The notes under the pieces are model-generated. The model searched no databases. It was not told the DNA's origin and worked only from the letters and a program-made list of their open reading frames with translations. The translations under genes and the position numbers were made by a program. A stretch of DNA of 64,000 nucleotides from Limosilactobacillus avistercoris (lineage in GTDB: Bacteria > Bacillota > Bacilli > Lactobacillales > Lactobacillaceae): contig NZ_JACSQW010000001.1 in assembly GCF_014836425.1 (NCBI RefSeq), positions 1 to 64,000 of the forward strand. The letters are read 5' to 3'. Shown piece by piece: positions 1 to 7,692 of the stretch. The stretch's first letter is position 1. Each line of letters starts with the position of its first letter.

Positions 1-219
1 ACTCCGGTTTATTTTGCCCATGCTTATTCACCACATGAACGCGGTAGTAATGAGAACCGTAACCGAGTTTTGCGACGATTTATTTCCAAGGGACAAGCTA
101 TTGAAGAGCTGAGCGATCGCCAGCTGGTTCAAATCAATTGGTATCTGAATTCCCGGCCACTTAAATGTCTTAACTGGCGCACACTAATCGAGATCTTCCT
201 GCTTAATTTACGTCATTAA
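1..219 (+). mobile_element. IS30-family transposase, 3' end (5' part outside window)
   Basis: The first 219 bases read in frame 1 as the last 72 residues of a DDE transposase. The segment HERGSNENRNRV carries the third catalytic acidic residue (Glu) in the E-R-G-x-N-E context typical of IS30 transposases. The C-terminus, with NSRPLKCLNWRT and FLLNLRH before the stop, matches the usual end of lactobacillar IS30 enzymes. The reading frame ends normally, so the 3' end looks intact. The other catalytic Asp residues and the left end are outside the window. The right inverted repeat should lie just after the stop (about 220-255), but without the other end I cannot define it or a target duplication. 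Confidence 0.85.
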
Positions 220-255
220 ATTCGTTCAAGTTATTTCTTGCAATCTGCCGATCTC

Positions 256-298
256 AAAAATCGATGGTGAAAATTTCACATTTCACCACCGATTTTTT
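256..298. terminator. Bidirectional terminator between IS30 and rbsK
   Basis: An A-rich stretch, a stem of ATCG/TGGTGAAA against TTTCACCA/CGAT, and a T-rich stretch form a hairpin with U-runs on both strands. It can end both the rightward transposase transcript and the leftward ribokinase transcript. Confidence 0.75.
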
Positions 299-1216
299 CT
301 ATTCTTCCAATGCCGTCTTAACTTCATCAGCAAGGGGAATTGATGGCATTGCACCCATTCCCTGGACTGTCAAACTCGAAGCCCGTTGCGCATATGTTAA
401 TGCTGCTTTGAGATTTTTAATGTCTATATCCAATTGTGAAACCAACGCCCCGATAAAGGTATCACCAGCTGCTGTGGTATCCACCACTTTGACCTTAAAT
501 GCAGGAATCAACCCATGCTCATTTCCTGTAGCATAAAACGCTCCCCGATCACCTAATGTAATGATCGTATTTTCTACACCATTATTCTTAAAGAATTCGG
601 CGTTTTGCAGGAGAGAATTTTCATCATTCACTGCGATCCCACTTAGCAGCTCACTTTCAGTTTCGTTTGGAACAATAATGTCAGTATAGTCTAGCAGTTC
701 TGGAATTAATTCACTAGCTGGTGCTGGGTTAAGGATTGTTATAACGCCCTGTTGCTTTGCTAATTTAAAGGCAGCTAACGTTACATCTTGTGGCGTTTCT
801 AATTGAGCAACAATAAATTTGGCTCCCTTTAGTCGTTGCCGCAAATCTTTTAAGTTATCTCTCGTCATGGCCTGGTTAGCACCACCGTATACCATGATAT
901 CGTTTTGGCCACTTTCATCGACCGTAATCACCGCACTCCCAGTTCCATTATCCGGATCAACAGCAATTCCACTTGTATCAATATCATTTTCTGCCAACGT
1001 TTTAATCATTTCTTGACCGTCATTATCCGCACCAACTGCACCGATAAAAGATACCCTAGCACCGGAGCGAGCTGCCGCAACTGCTTGGTTTGCACCCTTA
1101 CCACCTGGAGCATAACTCTTCTGTTTCACAGAAATTGTTTCTCCCGGTTGCGGAAAACGAGCAACTTGATAAATCGAATCAACGTTGATACTTCCAAGGA
1201 CTATTACCTGATTCAC
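299..1216 (-). CDS. rbsK: Ribokinase (PfkB family)
   Basis: Predicted to phosphorylate D-ribose to ribose-5-phosphate with ATP in the cytoplasm, feeding ribose into the pentose phosphate/phosphoketolase route. The 305-residue length is normal. The N-terminus has the PfkB nucleoside-kinase start (VLGSINVD), followed by the substrate-binding GGKGANQA at residues 38-45. The C-terminal signature TTAAGDTFIGAL spans residues 247-258, with Asp252 as the expected catalytic base. The start is GTG, with GGAAG a few bases upstream. No rbsD, transporter or RbsR gene is adjacent; it stands alone between an IS30 end and a divergent DUF389 gene. Other PfkB sugar kinases are possible, but the motifs favour ribokinase. 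Confidence 0.88.
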   Translation of the reverse strand: MNQVIVLGSINVDSIYQVARFPQPGETISVKQKSYAPGGKGANQAVAAARSGARVSFIGAVGADNDGQEMIKTLAENDIDTSGIAVDPDNGTGSAVITVDESGQNDIMVYGGANQAMTRDNLKDLRQRLKGAKFIVAQLETPQDVTLAAFKLAKQQGVITILNPAPASELIPELLDYTDIIVPNETESELLSGIAVNDENSLLQNAEFFKNNGVENTIITLGDRGAFYATGNEHGLIPAFKVKVVDTTAAGDTFIGALVSQLDIDIKNLKAALTYAQRASSLTVQGMGAMPSIPLADEVKTALEE

Positions 1217-1252
1217 TATTCTTCCACTTCTTTCCCGATTAATGTTTTCTTT

Positions 1253-1282
1253 ATTATATTAGTTAACCTTAATCAATTTCAA
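1253..1282 (-). promoter_or_regulatory. Putative rbsK promoter
   Basis: On the minus strand TTGAAA (1277-1282) and TATAAT (1253-1258) are 18 bp apart and about 40 bp upstream of the rbsK start. Confidence 0.55.
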
Positions 1283-1309
1283 ATTACTTGAGGTTCAGCA
1301 AATTTCCAC

Positions 1310-1337
1310 TTGCCTATTAGTTAGTAATTCGTATACT
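1310..1337 (+). promoter_or_regulatory. Putative promoter of the DUF389 gene
   Basis: TTGCCT (1310-1315) and TATACT (1332-1337) are separated by 16 bp upstream of the DUF389 start. The -35 is weak. Confidence 0.4.
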
Positions 1338-1371
1338 TATTAGTGATTTTGACTTTATAGGAGTGTTTCCC

Positions 1372-2616
1372 GTGAAACAAAAGCAATACCTTACCCCAGA
1401 ATTTATCAACCAATTGACAGCCGATAGTAAACTTAATCTTGAGAATCTGATTATTTTAACCTGCGCGATCTTTATTGCCAGTATTGGTCTCAACATGAAT
1501 TCCACGGCAGCAATCATTGGGGCAATGTTAATTTCACCTTTAATGTCACCACTTCTTGCAATCGGAACTGGTCTCGCGATCTATGATACTCACTTAATCA
1601 GGAATGGTGTTTCAACAATTATTACGGAAGTGGTTATTAGCCTAATCGCTTCCACAACTTACTTCTATTTTTCACCGCTTTCCTATGCCAGCCAAGAAAT
1701 TCTGGTGCGAACTTCCCCGACAATTTGGGACGTGATGATTGCCTTTTTCGGGGGAACCGCTGGAATTATTGGTGCCAGTAAAATGAAAGCAACAAACATC
1801 GTTCCCGGTGTCGCAATCGCAACAGCCTTAATGCCACCACTCTGTACGGTTGGTTATTCCATTGCATCCGGCAACCTTAACTATTTCTTGGGGTCTGGTT
1901 ATCTCTTCTTAATTAACGTGATTTTCATTATCTTGACGGCCTTTTTTGGCGCAAAAATAATGAATTGGTTGAACAAACCAGGACAAAAGCATCCCGGGAT
2001 CCTTCACCTTCCCACGTATAAAGAAGTCCTTTTCATTGCTGGACTCTTATTACTTCTCATCCCTAGCGTCCTTTCTGCTAAGCAAATGGTGCAGAAATCA
2101 ATTGCTCAAAATAATGTTCACCATTTAATTACTAAGGAATTCAAGGATACGTCAATCATTAAGGAAGATATTAACGAACAAACAAAAACAATCAACCTCA
2201 CGATCTCAGGCTCTAAAGCCAACATGAAAAAGATTAAAAGAGTAAAGCAGCGACTACAAGATTATCATTTATCCGGATACTCCTTAAACGTTATCCAGGT
2301 TGCCCAACTAAATGCATCTACCGAGGCCCAAATCGATAATCGGATTACTAGTATCATCACTCAACAGCAGCAGGCCGAGAAAAAGAAGCGTGAGCAACAA
2401 CTACAAAAACAAAGTAAGCAAAACAAAAAGATTGCTAAGATGTCTCGTGACATTAATTCCGTCACCGCTGTCAGCAGTTCGGACACTAAAAAGAATTCCA
2501 TCATTATTGAACTTAACAAGTCATTAAGCCATGATCAAAAAGAAGCATTGATTGTCAAAATCAAGGATAAGTATCCTAATATCGATAAAGTTGATTTTGT
2601 ACTAAAAGATGATTAA
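1372..2616 (+). CDS. DUF389 family membrane protein
   Basis: This is a DUF389 (TIGR00341-like) integral membrane protein of unknown function. The N-terminal half contains several hydrophobic segments, including the conserved small-residue stretch IIGAMLISPLMSPLLAIG and a second one around IIGASKMKATNIVPGVAIATA. The C-terminal half is soluble and hydrophilic, with a Gln/Lys-rich probable coiled coil (QQQQAEKKKREQQLQKQSK) and a final alpha/beta segment. I chose the GTG at 1372 because GGAG at 1360-1363 lies 8 bases upstream; the in-frame GTG at 1363 overlaps that ribosome-binding site. It is monocistronic, with a strong hairpin directly after the stop. No substrate can be assigned from sequence. 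Confidence 0.8.
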   Translation: MKQKQYLTPEFINQLTADSKLNLENLIILTCAIFIASIGLNMNSTAAIIGAMLISPLMSPLLAIGTGLAIYDTHLIRNGVSTIITEVVISLIASTTYFYFSPLSYASQEILVRTSPTIWDVMIAFFGGTAGIIGASKMKATNIVPGVAIATALMPPLCTVGYSIASGNLNYFLGSGYLFLINVIFIILTAFFGAKIMNWLNKPGQKHPGILHLPTYKEVLFIAGLLLLLIPSVLSAKQMVQKSIAQNNVHHLITKEFKDTSIIKEDINEQTKTINLTISGSKANMKKIKRVKQRLQDYHLSGYSLNVIQVAQLNASTEAQIDNRITSIITQQQQAEKKKREQQLQKQSKQNKKIAKMSRDINSVTAVSSSDTKKNSIIIELNKSLSHDQKEALIVKIKDKYPNIDKVDFVLKDD

Positions 2617-2617
2617 A

Positions 2618-2664
2618 AAAAGCGAGGCCGGGAAAAACAAAATGTTTTTCCCGGCCTCGCTTTT
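2618..2664. terminator. Strong bidirectional terminator
   Basis: A near-perfect hairpin with about 20 paired bases (AGCGAGGCCGGG against CCCGGCCTCGCT, extended inward by GGAAAAAC/GTTTTTCC) flanked by A and T runs. It separates the convergent DUF389 and DUF3021 genes. Confidence 0.9.
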
Positions 2665-2669
2665 CGAAT

Positions 2670-3056
2670 TTAGCGTTTTAACTTTTTCAATTGTGAGTTA
2701 ATTTTATTGATTGATTTTCGTTGCTCTATGATACAGATTAACCAAATTATCAAATAAACAACTAAAAAGATTATGAATGTTAACCATGTAATAGTCCAAT
2801 GGTTAATCCAGACCATTAATAAGAACAACAGGAATGTTCCGAATAAATGAAGAACTAATGATGGAAGCATCGCTAAGTCTGATTCAAAAATAATCGTTAA
2901 TAAGCCAATTAAACCGGAAACGATAAAGACTGAAATAACTTCCTTTTTAGTAGGTACCATTCCAACATATAAAAACGTAGTGACAACAAGATAAGTAATG
3001 GCTCCATAACCGACGCCAGTAACAAAATAACGTAACCACCTGTTTATTCTACTCAT
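2670..3056 (-). CDS. DUF3021 family membrane protein
   Basis: A small membrane protein of about 128 residues with four predicted hydrophobic helices (near residues 10-30, 40-58, 68-90 and 95-115) and a basic C-terminal tail (KSINKINSQLKKLKR). DUF3021 proteins are usually encoded next to a LytTR regulator, where they are thought to act as its membrane-bound antagonist or partner; that role is family-based inference. The ATG at 3056 begins one base after the LytTR stop codon, so the two are translationally coupled; an in-frame TTG at 3068 is a possible longer start. It is the last gene of a four-gene leftward operon and ends at a terminator. Confidence 0.8.
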   Translation of the reverse strand: MSRINRWLRYFVTGVGYGAITYLVVTTFLYVGMVPTKKEVISVFIVSGLIGLLTIIFESDLAMLPSLVLHLFGTFLLFLLMVWINHWTITWLTFIIFLVVYLIIWLICIIEQRKSINKINSQLKKLKR

Positions 3057-3057
3057 T

Positions 3058-3510
3058 TTATAATCCAAGCTCTCTTTCTAAATCTGGTAGGAACCGCCGT
3101 GAAACATCAGTCTTTAAATTATTTGATAAAATTGCAACCATATTTCCTGCAAAGCCGCTTTCAATTGACTCCAAATAGTTAACATTAAGTGCAGCATGTC
3201 GCGAAACCTGAATAAAATCACTACTTAGTTGATCTAACATCTTGTATAAACGGCCGGTAGTTTGAATGGTTTCTTTTGCAGTATAAATACTAACCTGTGT
3301 TCCTTGTACTTCTAATTTGATAATGTCATCATATTTCACCGTGATGATTCGATCCGGTGTTTTAATGGGTAAGAGGTCGCGGTTTCTTTGTTTAAAGCTA
3401 TTGAGATAATCAAGTAATTTTCTGACAGTGATGTTCTTTTCAACTGCATGGACCTCAACTTGAATCTCCTTTTGGTCTAACGAAGGGTCTTTTTCAAAAC
3501 TAATTTTCAC
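3058..3510 (-). CDS. LytTR-domain transcriptional regulator
   Basis: A small one-domain regulator of about 150 residues. The N-terminal 50 residues are charged, and a LytTR DNA-binding domain follows (from about KTPDRIITVKYDDIIKLEV to the C-terminus). The usual pattern is visible: a basic segment, the IQTTGRLYKMLDQL helix, then FIQVSRHAALNVNYLESIE. There is no receiver domain, so it is not a classical response regulator but the one-component type paired with DUF3021. I prefer the GTG at 3510 because AGAGGA lies 9 bases upstream; an upstream in-frame GTG at 3534 would overlap the permease. It probably controls its own operon through the repeated sites at 5300-5329. Confidence 0.85.
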   Translation of the reverse strand: MKISFEKDPSLDQKEIQVEVHAVEKNITVRKLLDYLNSFKQRNRDLLPIKTPDRIITVKYDDIIKLEVQGTQVSIYTAKETIQTTGRLYKMLDQLSSDFIQVSRHAALNVNYLESIESGFAGNMVAILSNNLKTDVSRRFLPDLERELGL

Positions 3511-3511
3511 T

Positions 3512-4369
3512 TTAATTAGTCCTCTTTCTTTCACTAATAAAGGAGATTATAACAATAATAAGTACTAATGCAATAATCATTTCTACTAAGACCCATGCAT
3601 TGTCTGCGCGACTTAATAAATAACCAGCAATTTTAAAGTGAATTCCTAAGTAATTAGCCATTTCAGTTCTTAATGATGCAGATAGTTTCTGATGACTAAT
3701 CTGATTTAGTAATAAGCTTCTTAAACTAGTAGCTTCATAACTACTTGGTACACATTTTACAAGGGTCTGTATATGTTTGGATAAGGCACCATATGGTAAG
3801 TACATTGCTACAGCAAAACCAGATAATGTACCAATAATCGCAGACAGCCGACTGAAAGTAGTTGAAGAATGAATAAAAACAACAATTAATGCATTTAATA
3901 AAGTTGCAGCAATCGATCCTAATAAGCTAAACATCAACAGTAATAAGTAACCATTATTAGGAAGTTCAATCTTATCCACAATTTTAAAGTAAGTAACCAT
4001 TACGATTAGCGTAATAATTTGCATTAGAAAACTAATTAATGCAGCAGATAACACGTAAATTAAATTAATTTTGAATTGAGAAAGTTCTGTTAAACGAAGG
4101 TCATCAGCCTTCCTACTTTCTTTATCCTTTATCATCTGGCCCAGAGCTTGGAAAGACGTTGTAATTCCCGCAACTGACACAATACCAGCAATCATCCATA
4201 GATCAAGTAGTTTGGCAATATCGGGAAAGTAATGCCATGAATCCTCTAAGTTTTGCTGTAAGAAGCCAATATAAATGAAGAAGGAAATTAATGCCCCTAA
4301 TAATGACATGAAGACACCTGGAACGTTATTAAAGTAGATTTTGATATTTCTTTTTAGTAAGGCAAACAT
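3512..4369 (-). CDS. ABC transporter permease (ABC-2 type)
   Basis: A 285-residue polytopic membrane protein with six expected transmembrane helices, the first near residues 15-37 and the last near 262-278. It resembles ABC-2 type export permeases of drug, bacteriocin or lipid exporters. It starts directly after the ATPase stop codon (adjacent bases 4369/4370) and its stop is next to the LytTR start, so all four genes are one transcript. The substrate is unknown. Operons of this layout in lactobacilli and streptococci are often linked to peptide or membrane-stress responses, which is only a contextual hint here. Confidence 0.82.
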   Translation of the reverse strand: MFALLKRNIKIYFNNVPGVFMSLLGALISFFIYIGFLQQNLEDSWHYFPDIAKLLDLWMIAGIVSVAGITTSFQALGQMIKDKESRKADDLRLTELSQFKINLIYVLSAALISFLMQIITLIVMVTYFKIVDKIELPNNGYLLLLMFSLLGSIAATLLNALIVVFIHSSTTFSRLSAIIGTLSGFAVAMYLPYGALSKHIQTLVKCVPSSYEATSLRSLLLNQISHQKLSASLRTEMANYLGIHFKIAGYLLSRADNAWVLVEMIIALVLIIVIISFISERKRTN

Positions 4370-5224
4370 TTATTGGAGCTCCTTTCCAGTGATATTAATG
4401 AAAGCATCGTTAATTGTTCCTTTGATATATTCAAAGTCAACAATTAAATCATGATATTGATGCAAAAATTCAATCGAGTCTTGCTTAGGGATTGCTTCAA
4501 TTTGAAGTTCAGTACTACTTAATTGATGACTTGGATATTTAGTAGTTAACGATTTAGGATTATTAGACTTTACCGTCAATTTTGTAGGAGCATATTGCTG
4601 CTTAATTGTGTTGGCTGAACCCTCAGCTAAAATTTCACCATTTTCCAAAATATACATTTGATCAGCATTTTCTGCTTCCTCTAAGTAGTGAGTAGTTAAG
4701 AAAATAGTTAAATTCTGTTCTTTTTGCATTTTCTGTAACAACTGCCAAATAGCTAATCGAGTTTGTAAGTCTAAACCAGTTATTGGTTCATCGAGAAATA
4801 ATAAGTTTGGCTTGCCAATTAATCCGCGGGCAATATCAGCACGTCTTTTTTGTCCACCTGATAATGTTCCATACTTCTGATTAAGAATTTTGCGAATTCC
4901 AATTAAATCAATTAATTGTTCTAACCAAGTTGTTGAAGTGTCCTTATACATTGCTGCACGAAGATATAGGTTATCTTTAACGGTAAGTGTTTCATCAAGA
5001 ATGCTATTCTGGAATACAACTCCTATTCTTAAATTACGATCATAAGTAATCGTTCCGGTAGTGGGCTTAATTAGTCCAGTAAGAATATTAATAGTAGTTG
5101 ACTTTCCAGCTCCATTTGTCCCTAGATAGGCTACTAGTTGTCCTTGATTAATTCTTAAATTTATTCCTTTTAGAGCGGTCTTTTTACCGTATTTTTTTAT
5201 TAAATTGTCTGCTTGAATTAACAT
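4370..5224 (-). CDS. ABC transporter ATP-binding protein
   Basis: An ABC ATPase of 284 residues. The Walker A is GTNGAGKST near residue 35, the signature is LSGGQKRRADIARGL, and the Walker B with catalytic Glu is LLFLDEP followed by a D-loop (TGLD) and the H-loop His in FLTTHYLEEA. The C-terminal 70 residues form the accessory domain common in DrrA/CcmA-like exporters. It is the first gene of the operon; AGGAG lies 7 bases before the ATG. It should energise the permease encoded immediately downstream. The substrate cannot be told from sequence. Confidence 0.88.
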   Translation of the reverse strand: MLIQADNLIKKYGKKTALKGINLRINQGQLVAYLGTNGAGKSTTINILTGLIKPTTGTITYDRNLRIGVVFQNSILDETLTVKDNLYLRAAMYKDTSTTWLEQLIDLIGIRKILNQKYGTLSGGQKRRADIARGLIGKPNLLFLDEPITGLDLQTRLAIWQLLQKMQKEQNLTIFLTTHYLEEAENADQMYILENGEILAEGSANTIKQQYAPTKLTVKSNNPKSLTTKYPSHQLSSTELQIEAIPKQDSIEFLHQYHDLIVDFEYIKGTINDAFINITGKELQ

Positions 5225-5260
5225 CTGCTTTCTCCTATCACTTTGCTTAATATGCTTGTT

Positions 5261-5329
5261 ATGATAGGGGAATAACTAAGGCTTGTCTTAAAATTAATCA
5301 TGAACGGTTGAGTTGATAACATAGACGGT
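5261..5329 (-). promoter_or_regulatory. LytTR-type direct-repeat operator and promoter
   Basis: On the minus strand two 9-base repeats, ACCGTCTAT (5321-5329) and ACCGTTCAT (5300-5308), lie with starts exactly 21 bp apart. The second fits the LytTR consensus [TA][AC][CA]GTTN[AG][TG] at all positions; the first differs by one base. A poor -35 (TTAAGA, 5286-5291) and a -10-like TATCAT (5261-5266), 19 bp apart, lie downstream, as expected for an activator-dependent promoter. The ABC/LytTR/DUF3021 operon begins at 5224. Confidence 0.65.
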
Positions 5330-5347
5330 AAATTTGAGAATACAAAA

Positions 5348-5370
5348 AGGCCAGAATTTCTCCCGGCCTC
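5348..5370 (-). terminator. Terminator, GAAA-loop hairpin
   Basis: The minus strand reads GGCCGGGA-GAAA-TTCTGGCC followed by TTTTT: an 8-bp stem with two G-T pairs and a GAAA loop. It is a second stop signal downstream of the sRNA-like unit at 5408-5499. Confidence 0.7.
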
Positions 5371-5407
5371 ATAGTGTTAAATTATTCTCTATACCTTTTT
5401 CAAGTAT

Positions 5408-5499
5408 AAAAAAGAGCACCTTTTCAGGTACCCCGCCGGCTCGGCTCGGAACAAGTAACCAACTGATTCCAATTTGCACGCCAGCATCTTAATCATCAT
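5408..5499 (-). ncRNA. Candidate small RNA (about 92 nt)
   Basis: In the 345-base gap between the L-HicDH and ABC operons the minus strand has an extended -10 promoter (TGATATAAT, 5506-5514). About 90 bases later there is an intrinsic terminator (GGGTACC-TGAAAA-GGTGCTC then TTTTTT, 5408-5433). Between them is a GC-rich segment (around GAGCCGAGCCGGCGGGG, 5434-5451) and no open reading frame with a ribosome-binding site. I do not recognise it as a known RNA class. It could instead be a processed 3' UTR of the upstream L-HicDH gene. Confidence 0.45.
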
Positions 5500-5569
5500 G
5501 GCTATATTATATCATGGACATGGATAGATTATTTTCAACTATTAGATTTGTCCATCATCAAATCTTTAA

Positions 5570-6496
5570 TTACTTATTCAAACTCTCACTATATTTCTGC
5601 TTAATGAAGTTAGCGGAGTTTTGGAGTTTTGCCAGTTCTTCATCGGTTAAGTTAAGCTGGCTTTGCTTGATAATCCCTTGCCGTCCCACGATTGCAGGAT
5701 AAGAAAGGTAAACACCGTATTCTTCACGGAAATTAGATACCGGAAGTTCAGTTCGGGAATCGCTCAAAATAACGTTAACTAAACGTACAGCTGCAGTTGC
5801 GACACCGTAACTAGTGTATTTCTTTCCTTTGAAGACATACCAACCACCAAGCTTAGAATCCTTATCCAATTCTTGGAGATCAATATTCTGTTCTGCGGCA
5901 AGCTTCGTAATTGGTTGATCAAGAACCCTGACCGTTGACCAGGCAGTAAATTGTGAATTACCGTGCTCACCAAGGTTATATCCACTAACGGAGCGCGGAT
6001 CAACATCAAACTTATCCGCAACTACCCGCTTCATTCGGGCAGAATCAAGCAGCGTTCCTGTCCCGATTACCTGGTTCTTTGGTAGACCAGTTAGCTTTTG
6101 GTATAAAGAAGTGATCACATCAACCGGGTTAGAAATAACCACAATTTTCCCGGAAAAACCACTTTCCTTAATCTTTGGCGCAACATCATTAACTGCCTTC
6201 CAAGTATATGGCAGTTCAACAAACCGGTCCGCTTGTGGTTGATCTTGTAGCTTAATGTTACCAACAACAGAAACAATTACTTCAGCATCCTTTAATGCCG
6301 AATAATCATTAACAATGATGTTTGTGTGATAAGGCAGGTTCGGCATTGCATCCTTAAAATCAAGGGCATCGGCATTGACCTTATCCGCATTTGAATCGAT
6401 CAATACCAAGTCATCGGCAAAGCCGTTTGCAACAATATAATGGGCAACCGTTGAACCAACGTGACCCATCCCAATAACAGCAACTTTTCGTGACAT
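5570..6496 (-). CDS. L-2-hydroxyisocaproate dehydrogenase (L-LDH/MDH family)
   Basis: NAD-dependent interconversion of branched-chain 2-keto acids and L-2-hydroxy acids, at the end of amino-acid transamination, with recycling of NADH. The 308-residue protein has the Rossmann motif GMGHVGS (9-15) and the NAD-selecting Asp34. It also has Asp151 and Arg154 in GTLLDSARMKR, and the catalytic His178 in YNLGEHGNSQF. The substrate loop GNIKLQDQPQADRF replaces the Gln-containing loop of true L-lactate dehydrogenases and matches the L-HicDH of Weissella/Lactobacillus confusus as I remember it, as does SVSGYNLGEHGNSQF. AGGAGG lies 8 bases before the ATG. TATAAT at 6535-6540 is a probable -10. It may be annotated generically as L-lactate dehydrogenase. 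Confidence 0.82.
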   Translation of the reverse strand: MSRKVAVIGMGHVGSTVAHYIVANGFADDLVLIDSNADKVNADALDFKDAMPNLPYHTNIIVNDYSALKDAEVIVSVVGNIKLQDQPQADRFVELPYTWKAVNDVAPKIKESGFSGKIVVISNPVDVITSLYQKLTGLPKNQVIGTGTLLDSARMKRVVADKFDVDPRSVSGYNLGEHGNSQFTAWSTVRVLDQPITKLAAEQNIDLQELDKDSKLGGWYVFKGKKYTSYGVATAAVRLVNVILSDSRTELPVSNFREEYGVYLSYPAIVGRQGIIKQSQLNLTDEELAKLQNSANFIKQKYSESLNK

Positions 6497-6575
6497 TTGA
6501 GCGCCTCCTATTATTAAAATAAGATTAGAATTAAATTATAGTTAATGATACCACTCTTAATTCTTCACGCAATCA

Positions 6576-7421
6576 CTATTGTTCCTTTTGGATAATTTTA
6601 ACCTTGCTTTGATCAATCTTCTGGTCAGTCATGATGATCTCGTCAACGTGATCAACCTTAATTTGACCACTGATTGGGTTCTTAATACTCATGATCGAGC
6701 CTTTAATTTCAGCATCAATGTTTTTGCATAGTTCAAAGGCTAAATCAGTTCGTAGTGTTCGGCAGTTCTTCATCGTTAAATGATCGATATAGCATAGTCC
6801 CTGGTCACTTTCGATCGTGCAGTTAATAAAGGTAATATTCTTCGTGTTCCACGCCAGATATTCACCACTAATTTTAGAATCGTAAATGGTGACATTTTCA
6901 CAGTTCCAAAAGGCATCTTTCGATACTAACCGTGAATTATGGACTTCCACGTTTTTAGCACCATCAAAGACATAGTTTCCAACTAAATCAAGGTGATCAA
7001 CATAGATGTTTTCACTATTTATCCCCAAGTAATCACCATTAGCGTAAACGTTGTGCATCTTGATATTCTTACAACTCCACATCGTTTCTTCAGCGTCAGA
7101 AAAATGAACATTATCTAGGGTAATTCCATCACACCGCCGAAATTCCTTTGGTGCTTGAATGGTACTGTTAGTAATTTCAATATCATTGGTGTACCAAATT
7201 CCCGAGCGTGACATCTCTTCAAAAATGGTATCCGTAACCTTAATGTGATCGGAATACCATAATGGGTACTTCCACGTGAAAAGGACCCCGTTTAAGTCTA
7301 AGTTAGCCGTTTCTTTTAATGGTGATTCACCCTTACCGAACGTTGTATTAATCAATTTTGTATCGTGGATACCATAAAGTGGGCGTTCGCCATCGTAATA
7401 GTCATCCTTTATTTCTTGCAT
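6576..7421 (-). CDS. DUF3737 family protein (predicted right-handed beta-helix)
   Basis: A 281-residue cytoplasmic protein without signal peptide. It is built of repeats of about 20 residues with hydrophobic/Asn ladders (for example NVEVHNSRLVSKDAFWNCEN, NVTIYDSKISGEYLAWNTKN, NITFINCTIESDQ), as in pectate-lyase-like beta-helices. DUF3737 has no established function. It sits 79 bases upstream of L-HicDH on the same strand without an intervening terminator, so partial co-transcription is possible, although L-HicDH has its own -10-like sequence. No catalytic residues can be named. Confidence 0.8.
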   Translation of the reverse strand: MQEIKDDYYDGERPLYGIHDTKLINTTFGKGESPLKETANLDLNGVLFTWKYPLWYSDHIKVTDTIFEEMSRSGIWYTNDIEITNSTIQAPKEFRRCDGITLDNVHFSDAEETMWSCKNIKMHNVYANGDYLGINSENIYVDHLDLVGNYVFDGAKNVEVHNSRLVSKDAFWNCENVTIYDSKISGEYLAWNTKNITFINCTIESDQGLCYIDHLTMKNCRTLRTDLAFELCKNIDAEIKGSIMSIKNPISGQIKVDHVDEIIMTDQKIDQSKVKIIQKEQ

Positions 7422-7692
7422 GTTTATTGTTCCCCTTTACTGGACCTCTTACTCTTCCAAATACCTATTAATTTAAGAATAGTCCTAATCAATCACATTG
7501 TGCAATTAATATACTTACTACGCTAAGATTAACATAACACTAAGCGGTTAAAAGTGAAAACACCTATCATTAATTGTCTAATATTCAATTTATGTATACT
7601 CACCCTGCTTACCTAAATAACATCTTTTCATTAAAAATGATGTACAATCGAATATAAATAGACAATTTAAGCACACTCAAAGGATGATAAAA
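7422..7692. other. Divergent intergenic region with a distant inverted repeat
   Basis: This AT-rich spacer separates the leftward DUF3737 gene from the rightward MalY/PatB gene. An imperfect inverted repeat is visible: AATTGTCTAATATTC (7572-7586) against GAATATAAATAGACAATT (7650-7667). -10-like sequences include TATACT near 7596 and TACAAT near 7643. No gene is seen. The repeat may be an operator. Confidence 0.4.

Noticed and set aside
905-1291. 128-codon open frame on the + strand
   Set aside because: It runs antisense through rbsK, has no ribosome-binding site and no recognisable protein pattern.
5403-5451. T-box or SRP RNA at the GC-rich intergenic segment
   Set aside because: It lacks the T-box sequence and Stem I elements, and lacks the GGAAG/AGCAG asymmetric loop of SRP RNA; kept only as an unclassified sRNA candidate.
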